Source of the DNA: Dolomedes plantarius
Taxonomy: Eukaryota; Arthropoda; Arachnida; Araneae; Dolomedidae
Assembly (NCBI GenBank): GCA_907164885.2
Contig: OU015501.1
Span: 23,631,591 to 23,695,590 of the forward strand
Reading direction: 5' to 3'
DNA: 64,000 nucleotides
How positions within the stretch are numbered: position 1 is the first letter of the stretch; every line of letters starts with the position of its first letter. A model generated the notes under the pieces. The model was not told the origin of the DNA, did not search any database, and saw only the letters and a list, made by a program, of their open reading frames with translations. Below, one piece after another: positions 1-10,877 of the stretch. Both the position numbers and the translations under genes were made by a program.

Positions 1-524
1 TTTTCCATTTAGAGTCGTTAATCGTAGCAAAAATCGTAATTAATCGTAAATCGTATAAATAGAATTATCGTGATTAGCCGTAATTCGAAGAAACAAAACA
101 GTCACTATCGTAATTCATAAAAATAGTCTTACTTTAGTTCGGAGTCCGTTGCATCGTAATGCGTTGATGGAGATTCGCGTCGTGTTCTCGTAGATTTCTT
201 TCTAATTCATATCTAATCCCACTTCTGACACCATCTTCTGTGGGCGCGGGGTTGGAGTAAAACATCCACAACATAAACTAACTAGAAACCATCGTAAATA
301 ACAAAAACAATTACATTTATTAAGAAATAATTGAAAGAAAACGTAGTCCGTCCACGACGGAATCCAAAGCGGGCGTCTTAATGTTCTCCCCAAAACAGAG
401 TAGAGGGGTCGTGATAATGTTCGTGCTAGCGGCGCCCTCTTGCGCCAGACATAATATGCGTTTACAAATAACATTTCATGAAGTTTAAAGTTCATAGTTA
501 AGAGTTCAGTTCTGCTTTCTACAA

Positions 525-528
<4 letters not shown>
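1..528. other. No gene recognised; TCGTAA-rich stretch
   Basis: No coding region is supported here. The first 170 bases repeat short words such as TCGTAA and ATCGTAAT many times without a fixed period. A more GC-rich patch follows at about 330-460. It may be the edge of an old repeat, but I cannot name a family. The open frame crossing this region owes its length to the neighbouring microsatellite. Confidence 0.4.
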
Positions 529-556
<28 letters not shown>

Positions 557-575
557 ATATGTATATATATATATG

Positions 576-670
<95 letters not shown>

Positions 671-671
671 A

Positions 672-727
<56 letters not shown>

Positions 728-730
728 TGT
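529..730. repeat. (TA)n/(GT)n compound microsatellite
   Basis: Long TA dinucleotide runs are broken by two GTGTGTGTGT blocks and TATGTA variants. The block sits directly at the left end of a Tc1 element, whose TA target duplication is taken from this array. Open frames across it read as repeated YI, IY or CV and are not genes. Confidence 0.97.
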
Positions 731-735
731 ATATA

Positions 736-2142
736 CACTGCTGGCCACTGTAAATGCAACACCCTGAAGGAAACATGCAAATAACATGAAATTTACAACA
801 TGCATTAGCGGAGGTGAGATATGCAAATGATTAGAATTTCAGCGCAGACGCACATCACGCGCGCCTGTGGCGCCACTTCAAAGCGCTATTAAAGGCTTGG
901 AGATTTCGACGATTTCAAGTTCGGCAATTGTGTTTTTCTTGTGGTTTTTACAAACGATCAATTATGCCTCGTCGAAAACAGCGATAATCTTTTGATCAAG
1001 TATCCGAGTTCGACAGAGGAAGGATAGTGGCCTACCGAGATTGTGGATTATTTTTCAGGGAAATCGGTAGTCGTGTTGGACGAAACCAAACAACTGTAAT
1101 GCGGATATGTGATCGTTGGATGCAGGAGGGTACGACGGACCGGCGTGTTCGATCGCATCCACCTCAGCGCACCACCTCACGTGATGACAGGCAAATTGTG
1201 CGTTTGGCAGTGACGGATCGCTCAGTCACATCACGAACCATAGCACAGCACATGCAGTCTGTAACGCATCATCCAGTGTCTGCGCGTACCATTCGACGCC
1301 GTTTACAGTAGAGTGGTCTGTCCGCAAGACGTCCATTGCTTTGTCTACCCTAGACGCAGAACCACAGACGTCTCCGCCGCCAATGGTGCGATGACAGAAG
1401 GATGTCGACACGGCAGAATGGAATGAAATTGTCTTTACTGACGAGTCACGCTTCTGTCTGCAACACCACGATGGTCGCATTCGAGTCTGGAGACACCGTG
1501 AAGAGAGGATGCTGAACATCTGCGTTATGCACCGCCACACTGGTCCTGCACCGGGTATTATGGTATGGGGCGGTATTGGATATCACTCTCGCACACCTCT
1601 AGTACGCATTGCCGGTACTTTAAACAGCCAGCTCTACATCTCCGAGGTGTTGGAGCCAGTTGTCCATCCTTACCTTCAGGGCTTGCCCACAGCCATATTT
1701 CAACAGGATAATGCGCGACCACACGTGGCACGCATTGTCCAACGGTTCTTCGTCAATCGCCAGATTGAATTGCTTCCCTAGCCGCCTCGCTCTCCGGATC
1801 TTTCGCCGATAGGAAACATGTGGTCCATGGTTGCTCTACGATTGACCCAGATTCCATCCCCAGCTGCCACAGCAGATCAACTTTGGCAACGTGTGGAAGC
1901 TGCTTGGTCTGCTGTACCCCAAGAACTCATCCAAAGTCTCTTTGAATCAATGCCGAGGCGTGTAGCAGCGGTGATCTCCAATAATGGCGGCTACTCTGGC
2001 TACTGATTTTGGCAGGAACCACACTTCACAGAAGTCTATAAATTTAATCATTTGATACTTGGTCAACATGTTATCTAAAAAATAAATTTTGTTGTGATAT
2101 CCCTTGTCTTTCTTGGTGTTTCAATTTGGGTGGCCAGCAGTG
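736..2142 (+). mobile_element. Tc1-type transposon, copy A (decayed)
   Basis: The left end reads CACTGCTGGCCACTGTAAAT and the right end closes with the inverted TGGCCAGCAGTG. TA dinucleotides flank both ends (734-735 and 2143-2144). The element is 1407 bp and carries one transposase reading frame on +. It is the same family as the copy at 20199-21607, to which it aligns end to end. It inserted into a TA microsatellite. Confidence 0.93.
964..2006 (+). pseudogene. Tc1 transposase, inactivated
   Basis: Comparison with the intact sister copy (20335-21375) shows how this gene died. There is a TAA stop at codon 8 (985-987), a TAG at about 1309 where the sister has CAG, a 2-bp insertion near 1410 (GTCGACACGG against GTGGACGG) that shifts the frame, and a TAG at about 1779 where the sister has TGG. 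The third catalytic acidic residue is also lost: the motif after SPDLS reads PIGNMW instead of PIENMW. The N-terminal HTH region, the FTDESRF motif and the QQDNARPH motif are still readable. The ATG matches the start chosen for the sister. Confidence 0.92.
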
Positions 2143-2152
2143 TATATGCATG

Positions 2153-2156
<4 letters not shown>

Positions 2157-2200
<44 letters not shown>
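2157..2200. repeat. (TA)n microsatellite
   Basis: This TA run lies between the Tc1 copy and the first pogo-like element. It is the insertion site for the latter. Confidence 0.95.
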
Positions 2201-2203
<3 letters not shown>

Positions 2204-3175
2204 TAACCACCGCTTATAGTGATCATTGGTTATAAGAATCAACCGTTTATAAGAATCAATATCGCGAAAACAAAAACAAATGTATTATTTCCATGTTAAA
2301 ATTTTCCCTTTAAAGAATCAATCCACCGGTTTCAAGAATCAGTTTACACTCTTCGCTTTCCTTTCATTTTTCGAAAAAAAGCCACTTAAACCCTCAAAAG
2401 GCACGAAGTTTTTTTCTTTTTTTTTTTAAAAGAAAGATTGATAAGATGGGATGGAATATAGTCATAAAATTCACCCCTTTCTTTGTTAGACATAGCATAA
2501 TAGTTTCCCTTTAAACGCTTTAGCACAGCACTGTCCTATTAGCTTGACCCATGGGCATCTTTACCCGTCCGGGTCCGATTTCACTTTTCTCCACTGACAA
2601 ACAAAAATAGGGACTCTTTTTTCCCACCTCCCACATCCTGGTTGCGGCTTCCTGGATCCTGAAACACATAAATCTTCGGCGAACTGTCCACTATCACTTA
2701 GGCAAACGGGACATTAGTAGATTCAGCACGTTATCAAACCGTGAAACGTAAGCTAGAAGGTGAATCTTCGTCTGAGACTATTAGTATTGAAAGAGGTATA
2801 AACAACCCCCTGAAAACTTCATTTCGTCAAACTACCATAGAAAAGTTTTCTTGCTCCCTTCCTGTAGTTGAAATGTTAAAACTGTTAAGCAGGTATGTTG
2901 TAACAAATATTGGATTTTTTCTTCTCTTACTATAATCATGTGTATCTACTTATAGGTCTAAAAATTAAGTTGTATTTTTAAAATTATAAAGAATTATTTT
3001 AATAAACGATAATTAACGTAAATCAAAGAGTATTTTATGGTAAATTATTTAATATATGTATATATAGGTGTGTGTGTGTGTGCCTGTCCAAAAACCTAAA
3101 TTTCGGCTATAAGAATCAACCGCTTATAAGAATCAAAAACAGTAAAACAAACGTGATTCTTATAAGCGGAAATCA

Positions 3176-3178
<3 letters not shown>
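2201..3178 (+). mobile_element. pogo/Tigger-like non-autonomous element, copy A
   Basis: The left end reads CAGTAACCACCGCTTATAGT and the right end reads ATAAGCGGAAATCACTG. TA duplications lie on both sides. The word TATAAGAATCAA recurs several times near both ends, in the manner of subterminal transposase-binding repeats. Two further copies are in the window, at 3269-4230 (same strand) and 47734-48520 (inverted). A CAG...CTG terminus with TA target fits the pogo/Tigger group, but no DDE domain is present. The interior holds a short transposase-tail-like frame at 2741. Confidence 0.85.
2741..2935 (+). pseudogene. Possible Tigger transposase tail fragment
   Basis: This 64-codon frame begins MKRKLEGESSSETISIERG and contains RQTTIEKFS. 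That resembles the C-terminal tail typical of Tigger/pogo transposases (QTTI..FF), but the frame has no other recognisable domain. An equivalent, further decayed frame exists in the second copy near 3799. A CAGGTATGT donor-like site at about 2890-2898 could end an exon. I treat it as a remnant of an internally deleted transposon gene, not a host gene. Confidence 0.35.

Positions 3179-3268
<90 letters not shown>
3179..3268. repeat. (TA)n microsatellite
   Basis: A pure TA run of about 90 bp separates two copies of the same pogo-like element. Each element inserted at a TA within the array. Confidence 0.97.
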
Positions 3269-3271
<3 letters not shown>

Positions 3272-4227
3272 TTACCACACCTTATAGTGATCAGTGGTTA
3301 TAAGAATCAACCGTTTATAAGAATCAATATCGCAAAAACAAAAACAAATGTATTATTTCCATGTTAAAATTTTCGCTTTAAAGAATCAATCCACCGGTTT
3401 TAAGAATCAGTTTACACTCTTCGCTTTCCTTTCATTTTTCCAAAAATGCCACTTAAACCCTCAAAAGGTACGAAGTTCTTTCTTAATTTTTTTAATAAGA
3501 AGATTGATTAAATGGGATTGAATACAGTCGTAAAATGCATCCCTTTCTTTGTTTAGACATAGCATAACAGTTTACCCTTAAACGCTTTAGCTAAACACTG
3601 TCCTATTAGCTTGACCCAGGGGCATCCTACCCGTGTGGATCCGATTTCACTTTTCTCCATTGACAAACAAAGACAGGGACTCTTTTTCTCACCTCCCACA
3701 TCGGCGTCCTGAACCCTGAAACACATAAATCTTCGGGGAAGTGTCCACTATCACTTAGGCAAACGTGACATTATTAGATTCAGCACGTTATCAAACCATG
3801 AAACGTAAGCTAGAAGGTGAATCTTGGTCTGAGACTATTGGTATTGAAAGAGGTATAAACAGCCTTCTCAAAACTTCATAACGTCAAACTACCATAGAAA
3901 CCTTTTTCTTGCACCCTTCCTGTAGTTGAAATGTTAAACTGTTAAGCAGGTATGTTGTAACAAATATTAGATTTTTTTCTTCTCTTACTATAATCATGTG
4001 TATCTAATTATAGGTCTAGAAATTAAGTTGTATTTTTAAAATTATAAAAATAATTTTAATAAAAGATAATTAACGTAAATTAGAGTATTTTATAGTAAAT
4101 TATCTAATATATGTATATATAGGTGTGTGCGTTCCTGTCCAAAAACCTAAATTTCGGCTATAAGAATCAACCGCTTATAAGAATAAAAAACAGTAATAAC
4201 AAATGTGATTCTTATAAGCGGAAATCA

Positions 4228-4230
<3 letters not shown>
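3269..4230 (+). mobile_element. pogo/Tigger-like non-autonomous element, copy B
   Basis: This is a 962-bp sister of the element at 2201-3178. It has the same ends (CAGTTACCACACCTTATAGT on the left, inverted GGAAATCACTG on the right) and TA flanks. It has small indels relative to copy A, including loss of the open frame by substitutions and a 1-bp change around 3925-3945. The two copies lie head to tail in one TA array. Confidence 0.85.

Positions 4231-4292
<62 letters not shown>
4231..4292. repeat. (TA)n microsatellite
   Basis: TA run adjoining the right end of the second pogo-like copy. Confidence 0.95.
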
Positions 4293-4295
<3 letters not shown>

Positions 4296-5134
4296 GACCT
4301 GCTGCATTTACTTCCATTTTGTACAGCATGATTTGAGAATCAACGTGCCTGATAATTAACGCTTCATCGATAGAGTTGCGTAGCAACATCATCTGCTTTA
4401 GAGCTAGAGGCAGAAAGAGAAACACAGGGAACTAGTTAGATTACAATGAATAATAAGTAACACTGAATTAAATTTATGCATATTTTTTTCAAGATAAAAA
4501 TGTGCTTTTTTGAATATATCATTAATGACAGACTTCTAATTGCTGAAAATCAAAGATTCGGCAAAATATTTCATTTTTAGAAAGATTCTCATGCTTTCAA
4601 AATTTCAAAATTTTTTTAAAAAGTTTATTATTTATTGATATTTATTTTCATTCGAACTTAATTCCCATACCAGTCTAATCTCTATCCCGCCCCCCCCCCC
4701 CCCAAAAAAAAAAGAAAAAAAAAGAAATTAGCCTGAGAGGTTCGTAAGGATTCGTAAAATTAATCTCTACTTGAATTTTTAAGACTAAAAAAGCCTTGAC
4801 TACCTACGTAACTTTTATTTTTCTGTAAAATAACTTTTTCTCTTTTCATGTATTCAGAATCCTTGAAATAAGTTGCTAACTCGAGGTTAACACGATGATG
4901 AGAATGACAGTGACAAAATTTGCTTGAATTACATTAACAGAAAAAAACATATATTTATATTGCAATAACAAATTTGGGACGCCCCAAAAACTGAGGTCTC
5001 GGGTCGGCAATGTATTATTTAGGGTCTATAACGAAGTGTTTAGTAATTTATTTTTGTGCTGCCTCTCCTACTATTTTTTTCTAAGAGCTTCATTTAAAGT
5101 GATATTATTAACTGCACATAATCGATTTATTTTT
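4293..5134. other. Intergenic, no gene seen
   Basis: AT-rich sequence with no supported gene. It contains a homopolymer patch (C-run followed by A-rich sequence) at about 4688-4727. The short frames here have no recognisable domain. Confidence 0.6.
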
Positions 5135-5505
5135 AAGGATATTATTCGTAACAAGCGTGTACTCAAAAGAAAAATCTCTAAATTTCGGATCTATCTGAGA
5201 AGTAATTACAGAAATTATTTTTAATTTTAAGGATATTATTCGTAATAAGCACGTACTTAAAAGAAAAATCTCTGAATTTTGGACCTATCTGAGAAGCAAT
5301 TACTGAAATTATTTTTAATTTTAAGGATATTATTCGTAATAAGCGCGTACTTAAAAGAAAAATCGCTGAATTTTGGACCTATCTGAGAAGTAATTACAGA
5401 AATTATTTTTAATTTTCAGGATATTATTCGTAACAAGCGCGTACTTAAAAGAAAAATTTCTGAATTTTGTACCTATCTCAGAAGTAATTACGGAAATTAT
5501 TTTTC
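5135..5505. repeat. Tandem repeat, four 94-bp units
   Basis: The phrase AAGGATATTATTCGTAA starts at 5135, 5229 and 5323, and a CAGG variant starts at 5417, giving an exact 94-bp period. Units differ by scattered substitutions. Each unit contains a run that could encode RNKxVLKRKIS, but 94 is not a multiple of three, so this is not a repeated protein domain. Confidence 0.93.
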
Positions 5506-6018
5506 ATTAAAAAAATAAATAAATAAATAAAAAAGAGAAGAAGAAGAACCACAAAGTTCCGGTTAAGAAATTTATTTGGGCGCAACATTGCTGACAGCTA
5601 AAAAGGATTCCTTTAAAAATATTGCTAATCTTGAATTCCGATCTTTAAATACATGTTTGTAAACATTTTTCCGATTTATTCTCTCTTTCTGTGAGGAAAC
5701 AACTTTCATTTATTCAAACTCATTCAAACCTCCGTATCCTGTCATATATAGACCGCAACAGCTTTTAAACCGTCTATTGAATAGCAGAAGAATTCAAAAC
5801 GTTCGTTTTGGAGGAGTCAATTTTTTTTCCATCTAGGAACCGGAGAAGTAAAGAAGTAAAAAACATCAGATTTCTTTTTCTTTTGGCAATGAAGTCGAAC
5901 TGCTTGAGACCTTACCGACGACAGTAAAGTACACAGATCATGAAATATTTAGGGCAGCTATTATTCTTTTCATAACAACGAAACTAAACATAACGCCTTA
6001 AACTCGACAGGATTCTGC
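5506..6018. other. Intergenic region upstream of putative promoter
   Basis: AT-rich DNA without a supported gene. It lies immediately upstream of the TATA box at 6019 and would contain proximal promoter sequence if the downstream gene starts there. I can name no specific factor site. Confidence 0.4.
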
Positions 6019-6055
6019 TATAAAAGATTGAAAATTAATATTTTTTCTTTCAGTA
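6019..6055 (+). promoter_or_regulatory. Putative core promoter (TATA + initiator)
   Basis: TATAAAAG occupies 6019-6026, and an arthropod-type initiator TCAGTA lies at 6050-6055. Its A (6052) is 33 nt from the first T of the TATA box, which is canonical spacing. A good splice donor (GAG|GTAGGT) follows at 6121. Together these suggest the start of a transcript with a short first exon, best assigned to the secreted-protein gene at 10878. The assignment across 4.7 kb is inference. Confidence 0.5.
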
Positions 6056-6120
6056 CCAATACCCGCTCGGAATACACAGACGCATCACTCTCTCGGATTT
6101 ACTTTTGCCATTTCAGAGAG
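6052..6120 (+). other. Putative non-coding first exon
   Basis: These 69 nt run from the initiator A to a GAG|GTAGGTAC donor. There is no ATG-initiated frame of note inside. The coding exon at 10855 needs an upstream 5' UTR exon because its 3' splice site is only 23 nt before the ATG. The long intron between them would contain several transposon insertions, which is common for first introns. RNA evidence would be needed to confirm the junction. Confidence 0.45.
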
Positions 6121-6224
6121 GTAGGTACGGTGTTTGTTATCTCTTTTAATGCTTGAGGAATGTAAAACTGATAATTTAATCAAAAGCATCGATTTTTAAT
6201 ATATTTTTCACACTTTTTAATTAA

Positions 6225-6639
6225 GGCTGCTGTGTACTAACCCTATTGGATTCGCTCACCTCAATGTTTACCTATGGAGAAAATTTGTCCAAGGATTGCC
6301 GACTTGGATTTAAAGATTTTTAAAAAAAATTGTACTCCGTAATAGAGAAAGAAATTTTACACCTTAATACATTTTTCGTTTTATAAAAATGCAAATAATA
6401 TTTTAAAATTTAAATTGAGGAAAACATCTGGTATAGTGTGTTTTAAACGCTCATTAATTCCTTTGATGGACGAAATTCATAAAATGAATCCTGTTGCAAG
6501 TGCAGAAAAGTTTCAGGCTATCTGAAAATACCATTTTTATTGGATTATCGGCATTTATGCAGCTGTGAATAGTAGACAGATTTTCTCCATAGGTTAACAT
6601 AGAGGTGAACGAATCCAATAGGGTTAGTACAAAGTAGCC
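6225..6639. mobile_element. TTAA-flanked MITE with about 60-bp TIRs, copy 1
   Basis: The ends begin GGCTGCTGTGTACTAACCC and, inverted, GGCTACTTTGTACTAACCC. The inverted match continues for about 60 bp up to CCTATGGAGAAAAT. TTAA flanks both sides (6221-6224 and 6640-6643), which suggests a piggyBac-type target. Sister copies are at 31988-32538 and 34198-36159. There is no coding capacity in this copy. Confidence 0.8.
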
Positions 6640-6643
6640 TTAA

Positions 6644-7225
6644 CTGATACTTTAAATATTTTTTTTCTTATAATATTATTATATTTGTAAATTAAATTTG
6701 TAAAAGATTGACTGAAGTAAGAAAACTTAAAAATGAAGAATATTTGGTCCCCTCTTTAGACAATTCAGGGATATACACACAACTGCTGTATATTGTCTTA
6801 AGTACATCTTGGCTGCTTTCTGTTGCATGCGGGCAAATCTAATCAAGAAACAAGTGTCACAAAATATACGTTTTCATGGATAATCTCGCTGATGTTGATC
6901 TGAAATAGTGAAACAAATTATACTTTCGGAAATTTTCCCTATTTTCTAAATCAGTATGGCCCATAAGTCTCCTGGTAGGAATCAGAATTAACAAGATAAT
7001 TAAATTAAATGCTTAATTTTTCTGCTAATTTGCGCAAATATTTTGTTTGATAAGAAATTGATTTTTGCTGTCTTTTTAAAAATTTCGTAGACAGTGAGAT
7101 GTGCCTAAAATGTATTTTGAACTGACAGAATAGTTTCCGGATTATAGGAAAATATACCATCGACGTATCACGCAAAATAAAAAGGATTATCAATGCGGAG
7201 GGTTTTAAAAGCATATAAAAGGTTT
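6644..7225. other. No confident gene
   Basis: AT-rich sequence between a MITE and a dead hAT transposase. The minus-strand frame at 7005-7214 may be part of the C-terminal half of that transposase, but I cannot align it with confidence. Confidence 0.4.
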
Positions 7226-7960
7226 CTACAGGAACGTAACGAGTAAATGAATTAATTTCTTTTCAAGTGGGATAACTTCTACCATTGAAAAAATAGTATT
7301 TCCTTTACTTCGTAATTTACGATTGAGCTGATTCAGTTGTGATATAACATCCGCCGTAAAGTACAATATTTGCAACCACTGATCTTCTGATAATTCTGAA
7401 TATTGAACAACCCTGTTGTCGAGGAACAGACTGATTTCCTTTATGCAAGATGCAAAACGCTTTAACACGTCGCATCTGGAAAACCATCGAACCCTGTTGT
7501 TCAGTAGAAGATCTGAATACTTGCTCTCCATTTCACTTGGCAACTTATTAAATTGTCGGGGATTAAGTCCCTTTGCTGTTATAAAGTTCGTAATATGAAT
7601 TAACCAATTTTTTTAGAAATGTTTGTGCAAAAAGTGCTTCCTGGTGGAGTATACAATGGAAAGAATTCACTTCATGATTAATTTTCCCTTTTAAAATTGA
7701 AACAAACCCTTCCAGCTCCCGTCATACTTTTTGCACCATCCGTTACAATTAACACAATTTTATTGAGTGAGATATGATTTTTTTCCATGCATCCAAAGAC
7801 AGCATTTGCTATGTCCTTATCCCAGTTCTTCTCTCGGACCCTCAGATGATATATACGCATGAAAAGGGAAACCTGACATGCGTCCTTGATGTCGCAAGAC
7901 TCATCTACAGCAACTGATAAAGCTAAAGCGAATTTAATGTCCATTATGCAACCGCCATTA
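7226..7960 (-). pseudogene. hAT transposase fragment (GTF2IRD2/ZBED-like)
   Basis: Read on the minus strand, 7944 to 7678 gives VAVDESCDIKDACQVSLFMR and then VTDGAKSMTG. These match the catalytic-region blocks of hAT transposases of the type domesticated as GTF2IRD2/ZBED proteins. After frameshifts, HCILHQEAL and NNRVRWFSRCDVLKRF (7543-7450) follow. The order of blocks is correct. Several frameshifts and stops lie between about 7544 and 7677, and both termini of the protein are missing or unrecognisable. Confidence 0.85.
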
Positions 7961-8078
7961 TGTCAATAAAATCATTTAAAAATTTTATAAATGAAACTAT
8001 GATAGTTTTATTTTTATTTTCAATTTTACTTCTGAGCCACATGTACGTAACCAAAGAGTGGCAGTTCGCCGACCCCTG
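7226..8078 (-). mobile_element. Partial hAT element with one recognisable end
   Basis: The right end at 8078 reads, inverted, CAGGGGTCGGCGAACTGCCA, a classic hAT terminus. It lies just upstream of the transposase start on the minus strand. I did not find the partner terminus to the left, so the left boundary is only the edge of recognisable coding sequence. It is probably truncated or heavily decayed. Confidence 0.7.
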
Positions 8079-8379
8079 ATCTGTCATACGAGTAATAATA
8101 ATGCTATTTCTTATGAAGCTAAATGGTGGAAAAACTCAAGAGCCCCAAATTTTTATAATTCAGTTATATTTAAATTTCATATTCTTTCTTGGCATGTCGT
8201 TTTGTTGAAAGTGATCCAGACTTAAGAGCAATAGCTTTCATACTCTTGACGACAATCGTCCTGCTCTGATGCTTTCGGTTTTCGTCCTCGCCAGACGACG
8301 GCATAAGCATGACGAATCCCGTGCATGCGATATGCAGAGCACGAGCGCTACGTCTATGGTCTATGTGGATGGTATAGAC

Positions 8380-8546
8380 CAGTGATTCTCAACATTTTTA
8401 TGTCTAGACACCCGCTTTGACAACCCACTCCGAGGTCTAAAAACACGCCAGTATTTCTATTAAAACACATTCTGCAAATATTTCTTTGCTAACTCTCCAC
8501 GTCCAACCTTAATGTCATTCAGGCTTCCCCTGGTTGAGAACCAATG
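8380..8546. mobile_element. Small hAT MITE
   Basis: The 167-bp element starts CAGTGATTCTCAACA and ends with an imperfect inversion, GGTTGAGAACCAATG. It is flanked by the octamer GTATAGAC at 8372-8379 and 8547-8554. Eight-base target duplications and these ends indicate a hAT element. The right-hand octamer is shared with the next element. Confidence 0.85.
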
Positions 8547-8554
8547 GTATAGAC

Positions 8555-9338
8555 CAGTGGTGCACAAACTTTTTCGACCGCTACCTTTTTCTTTAAATAA
8601 AAAATCACGCGACACCAATGAAAGTTTATTGGTAATAGCAAATTAAAAAAAAGTAGGAAAATGTTAACAAAAGAGTACAAAAACGAAATAAGCAAATTTT
8701 GAGAAAATATTTTAAAAATTAATAAACTGCAGATTTTGGGTATATATTTACTTTGCATAATAACAATGGAAAAAAATGTCTTCCTTACCACCTACATTTG
8801 CTTTTTTTCATAATCTTATGTGACTAAAACTTCATATTTAAGTATTAATATGCATTTGTATTCCATTGAGATAAAAACCAACAAAATAGAGCATGATTTT
8901 AAAATTATAAGCTTCCTATTAAAACAATGAAAACTATTTATCTATATGAAACTATACTTAAAATAATTAATGAGAAGGGTGAGCCTGGACCTCGGATATT
9001 GTTTGTTCAATATTTGGAGAAATAATTGAGAATGCTACTCTCATATCACCGTTATTTGGTTATTATTGTTACTCATTTTGAAAGCTAGTCTCGCACATAT
9101 CAGTACAAGGGAATGAAAGCAATGTAGCCTTGTAAGACTGTTTGACACCTTTTTTAATAATATCGTATATTTGGAACATGTAAAAAATATGAATAAAAAT
9201 ATGTAAATATAGAAAGTGTAAGCATGTTTTTAAATTAAGTAATTCAGTATGATATACATTTACTTTAGACTATCCCCGGCCCCTCCCATTTTTTCCCCGA
9301 TCCCTCTGTGGGTCACGACCCACAGTTTACATACACTA
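8555..9338. mobile_element. hAT non-autonomous element sharing the target octamer
   Basis: The element starts CAGTGGTGCACAAACT directly after the octamer GTATAGAC (8547-8554). It ends with a decayed inversion (CACAGTTTACATACACTA) followed by GTATGGAC (9339-9346), the same octamer with one change. It is 784 bp with no coding frame of note. The right side contains GGGTCACGACCCAC, an imperfect palindrome. Confidence 0.75.
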
Positions 9339-9346
9339 GTATGGAC

Positions 9347-10854
9347 TATCGTTGCTGATATCATCATCATGTTCCATGCCTGATAATCAAATAAAGGTCG
9401 TAAGCTGTGTTGTTATAAGGCCCTGTTCACATAGAATCCATAAGCGTTAGCATTACTCAAACTGTATTTCTATAAGCTGGGCTTCAGCGTATAAAATTTT
9501 ACTCTCAAATTATCTATCAGTCAAATTATTGTTATCTTAACAGAGGAAAAGTGTTTGATATCGTTTACACGGTAAAATCATGATATGTTAAGCTTTAAAG
9601 ATATGTTTTATGAAGGGCTTTCTAAAGGAAAGAGCACTAAGTTTAAGTCCCGAAGTTTCATTTAATTTACTTTCAGCATCACAGCCTAGAGCTCCACATT
9701 TAGCTACAGCTCTTTTTTCAATTATCTGGAAGAGGCAATATTTAAAACACATTTTAAAGATAAGCAATAATAATTGTTTTTCTAATAAACATTTCAGTAT
9801 TATAATTAACAGGTAAAAATATCGAAATACGTTAATGCATTATGTGAGAGGAAAACTTATGAAGAAGACTTAAGAAAACGGTATTCATAATAAGAGATTT
9901 CCTCACGTCATCGGAATGGTTTAGTGGTTAGGACGCTGGTGAACAATTCATCCAGGGAGAAAAATTAAGCATTGTTGAAAAAAATAATAAAAATATTTAG
10001 TTTATGTGTATGGGCCATCCGTGCGTCGTTGGCCTCAAAAAGACAGGGGAAATATCTGGAGAAGGTAATTAAAAATAATAATTCCTCCCATCACCAGGAT
10101 GGTTTGTAAAATTCCAGCCTCGAGGTTTGTAGACCAGAGGTAGAATCCCATTCGCAGGTGAAGCTTGTTACAATGGCACTCAATCACCGAAAAGAGTATT
10201 ACTGGGCCGAGAGGAAGCATGAAACAAGTACTTATAGAGAAAATTAAAATTCATTGGAGAAAATACAGTAAAAAATAAACTTGAGCGGCTGACACTGTGC
10301 TTCCGTGGCGTAAAAGCCAGTATCTTGGCATCCCACACAAAACTGTTTGAAATAATATGAAACATGATTTTCGCAGATTTCATGACTTTGCCAGGACTCT
10401 GGATCCAAAGCCAGAGGTGCGTGTTTAATTTCTACTCCTGGCAGACGTCAATAAACTTTTTTTTTTGACTTTCTCGGCCTGCTCCGTAACCCCGGATTTT
10501 TCTCTTCTTTTGTCTGATTTCTTAAAACAATCGAGGGATTTCAGTATCAGATATCTCTCACAGAAATAAATACATGATTTGTTCCAAAATATGAAGCTTC
10601 TGATATTATAGTGACATGATTTTGTAATATACAACCGTATATCACTTTCAATTATGTCAGCATGTAATGTTACAGATGAAATGCCCTTTTTTATAACATT
10701 TAATAGCTGTTAATTATATTTACGAAAAGCAGTTCATTGCAAATTTGCGACATGATTTTCATATGAAATTACAAACGTAAATTTCGACTCAGAGTTGTTT
10801 TTTTATGAAAAATTATTTATCTTAGTTACTAACATTTCCATAATTTTTTTACAG
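9347..10854. other. Probable intron with decayed tRNA-like SINE pieces
   Basis: There is no protein-coding evidence. Around 9915-9945 the words TGGTTTAGTGGTTAGGACGC resemble a tRNA A-box half. Around 10285-10340 and 10385-10445 there are further phrases (GTGGCGTAAAAGCC, GTGTTTAATTTCTAC) that resemble degraded tRNA-derived SINE promoter boxes. None folds into a convincing cloverleaf by eye. The region ends at a branch-point-like TACTAAC near 10826 and the acceptor TTTTTTTACAG at 10854. Confidence 0.35.
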
Positions 10855-10877
10855 ATCTAACTCCTTCATTCATAAAG

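Noticed and set aside
1..500. Possible LTR of a retrotransposon (repeated TCGTAA words, GC patch)
   Set aside because: No matching second LTR, primer-binding site or polypurine tract could be identified in the window.
202..826. Several open frames of 70-190 codons rich in YI, IY and CV
   Set aside because: They read through TA/GT microsatellite, which has no stop in these frames. The same holds for frames at 3072-3287, 4225-4425, 12717-12899, 59464-59733 and 60875-61075.
5135..5505. CRISPR-like array or repeated protein domain
   Set aside because: Units are contiguous with no spacers, and a 94-bp unit shifts frame each repeat.
9908..9960. tRNA-like sequence (TGGTTTAGTGGTTAGGACGC)
   Set aside because: Only an A-box half is convincing. 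No complete cloverleaf or B-box at the right distance, so it is not called as a tRNA gene.
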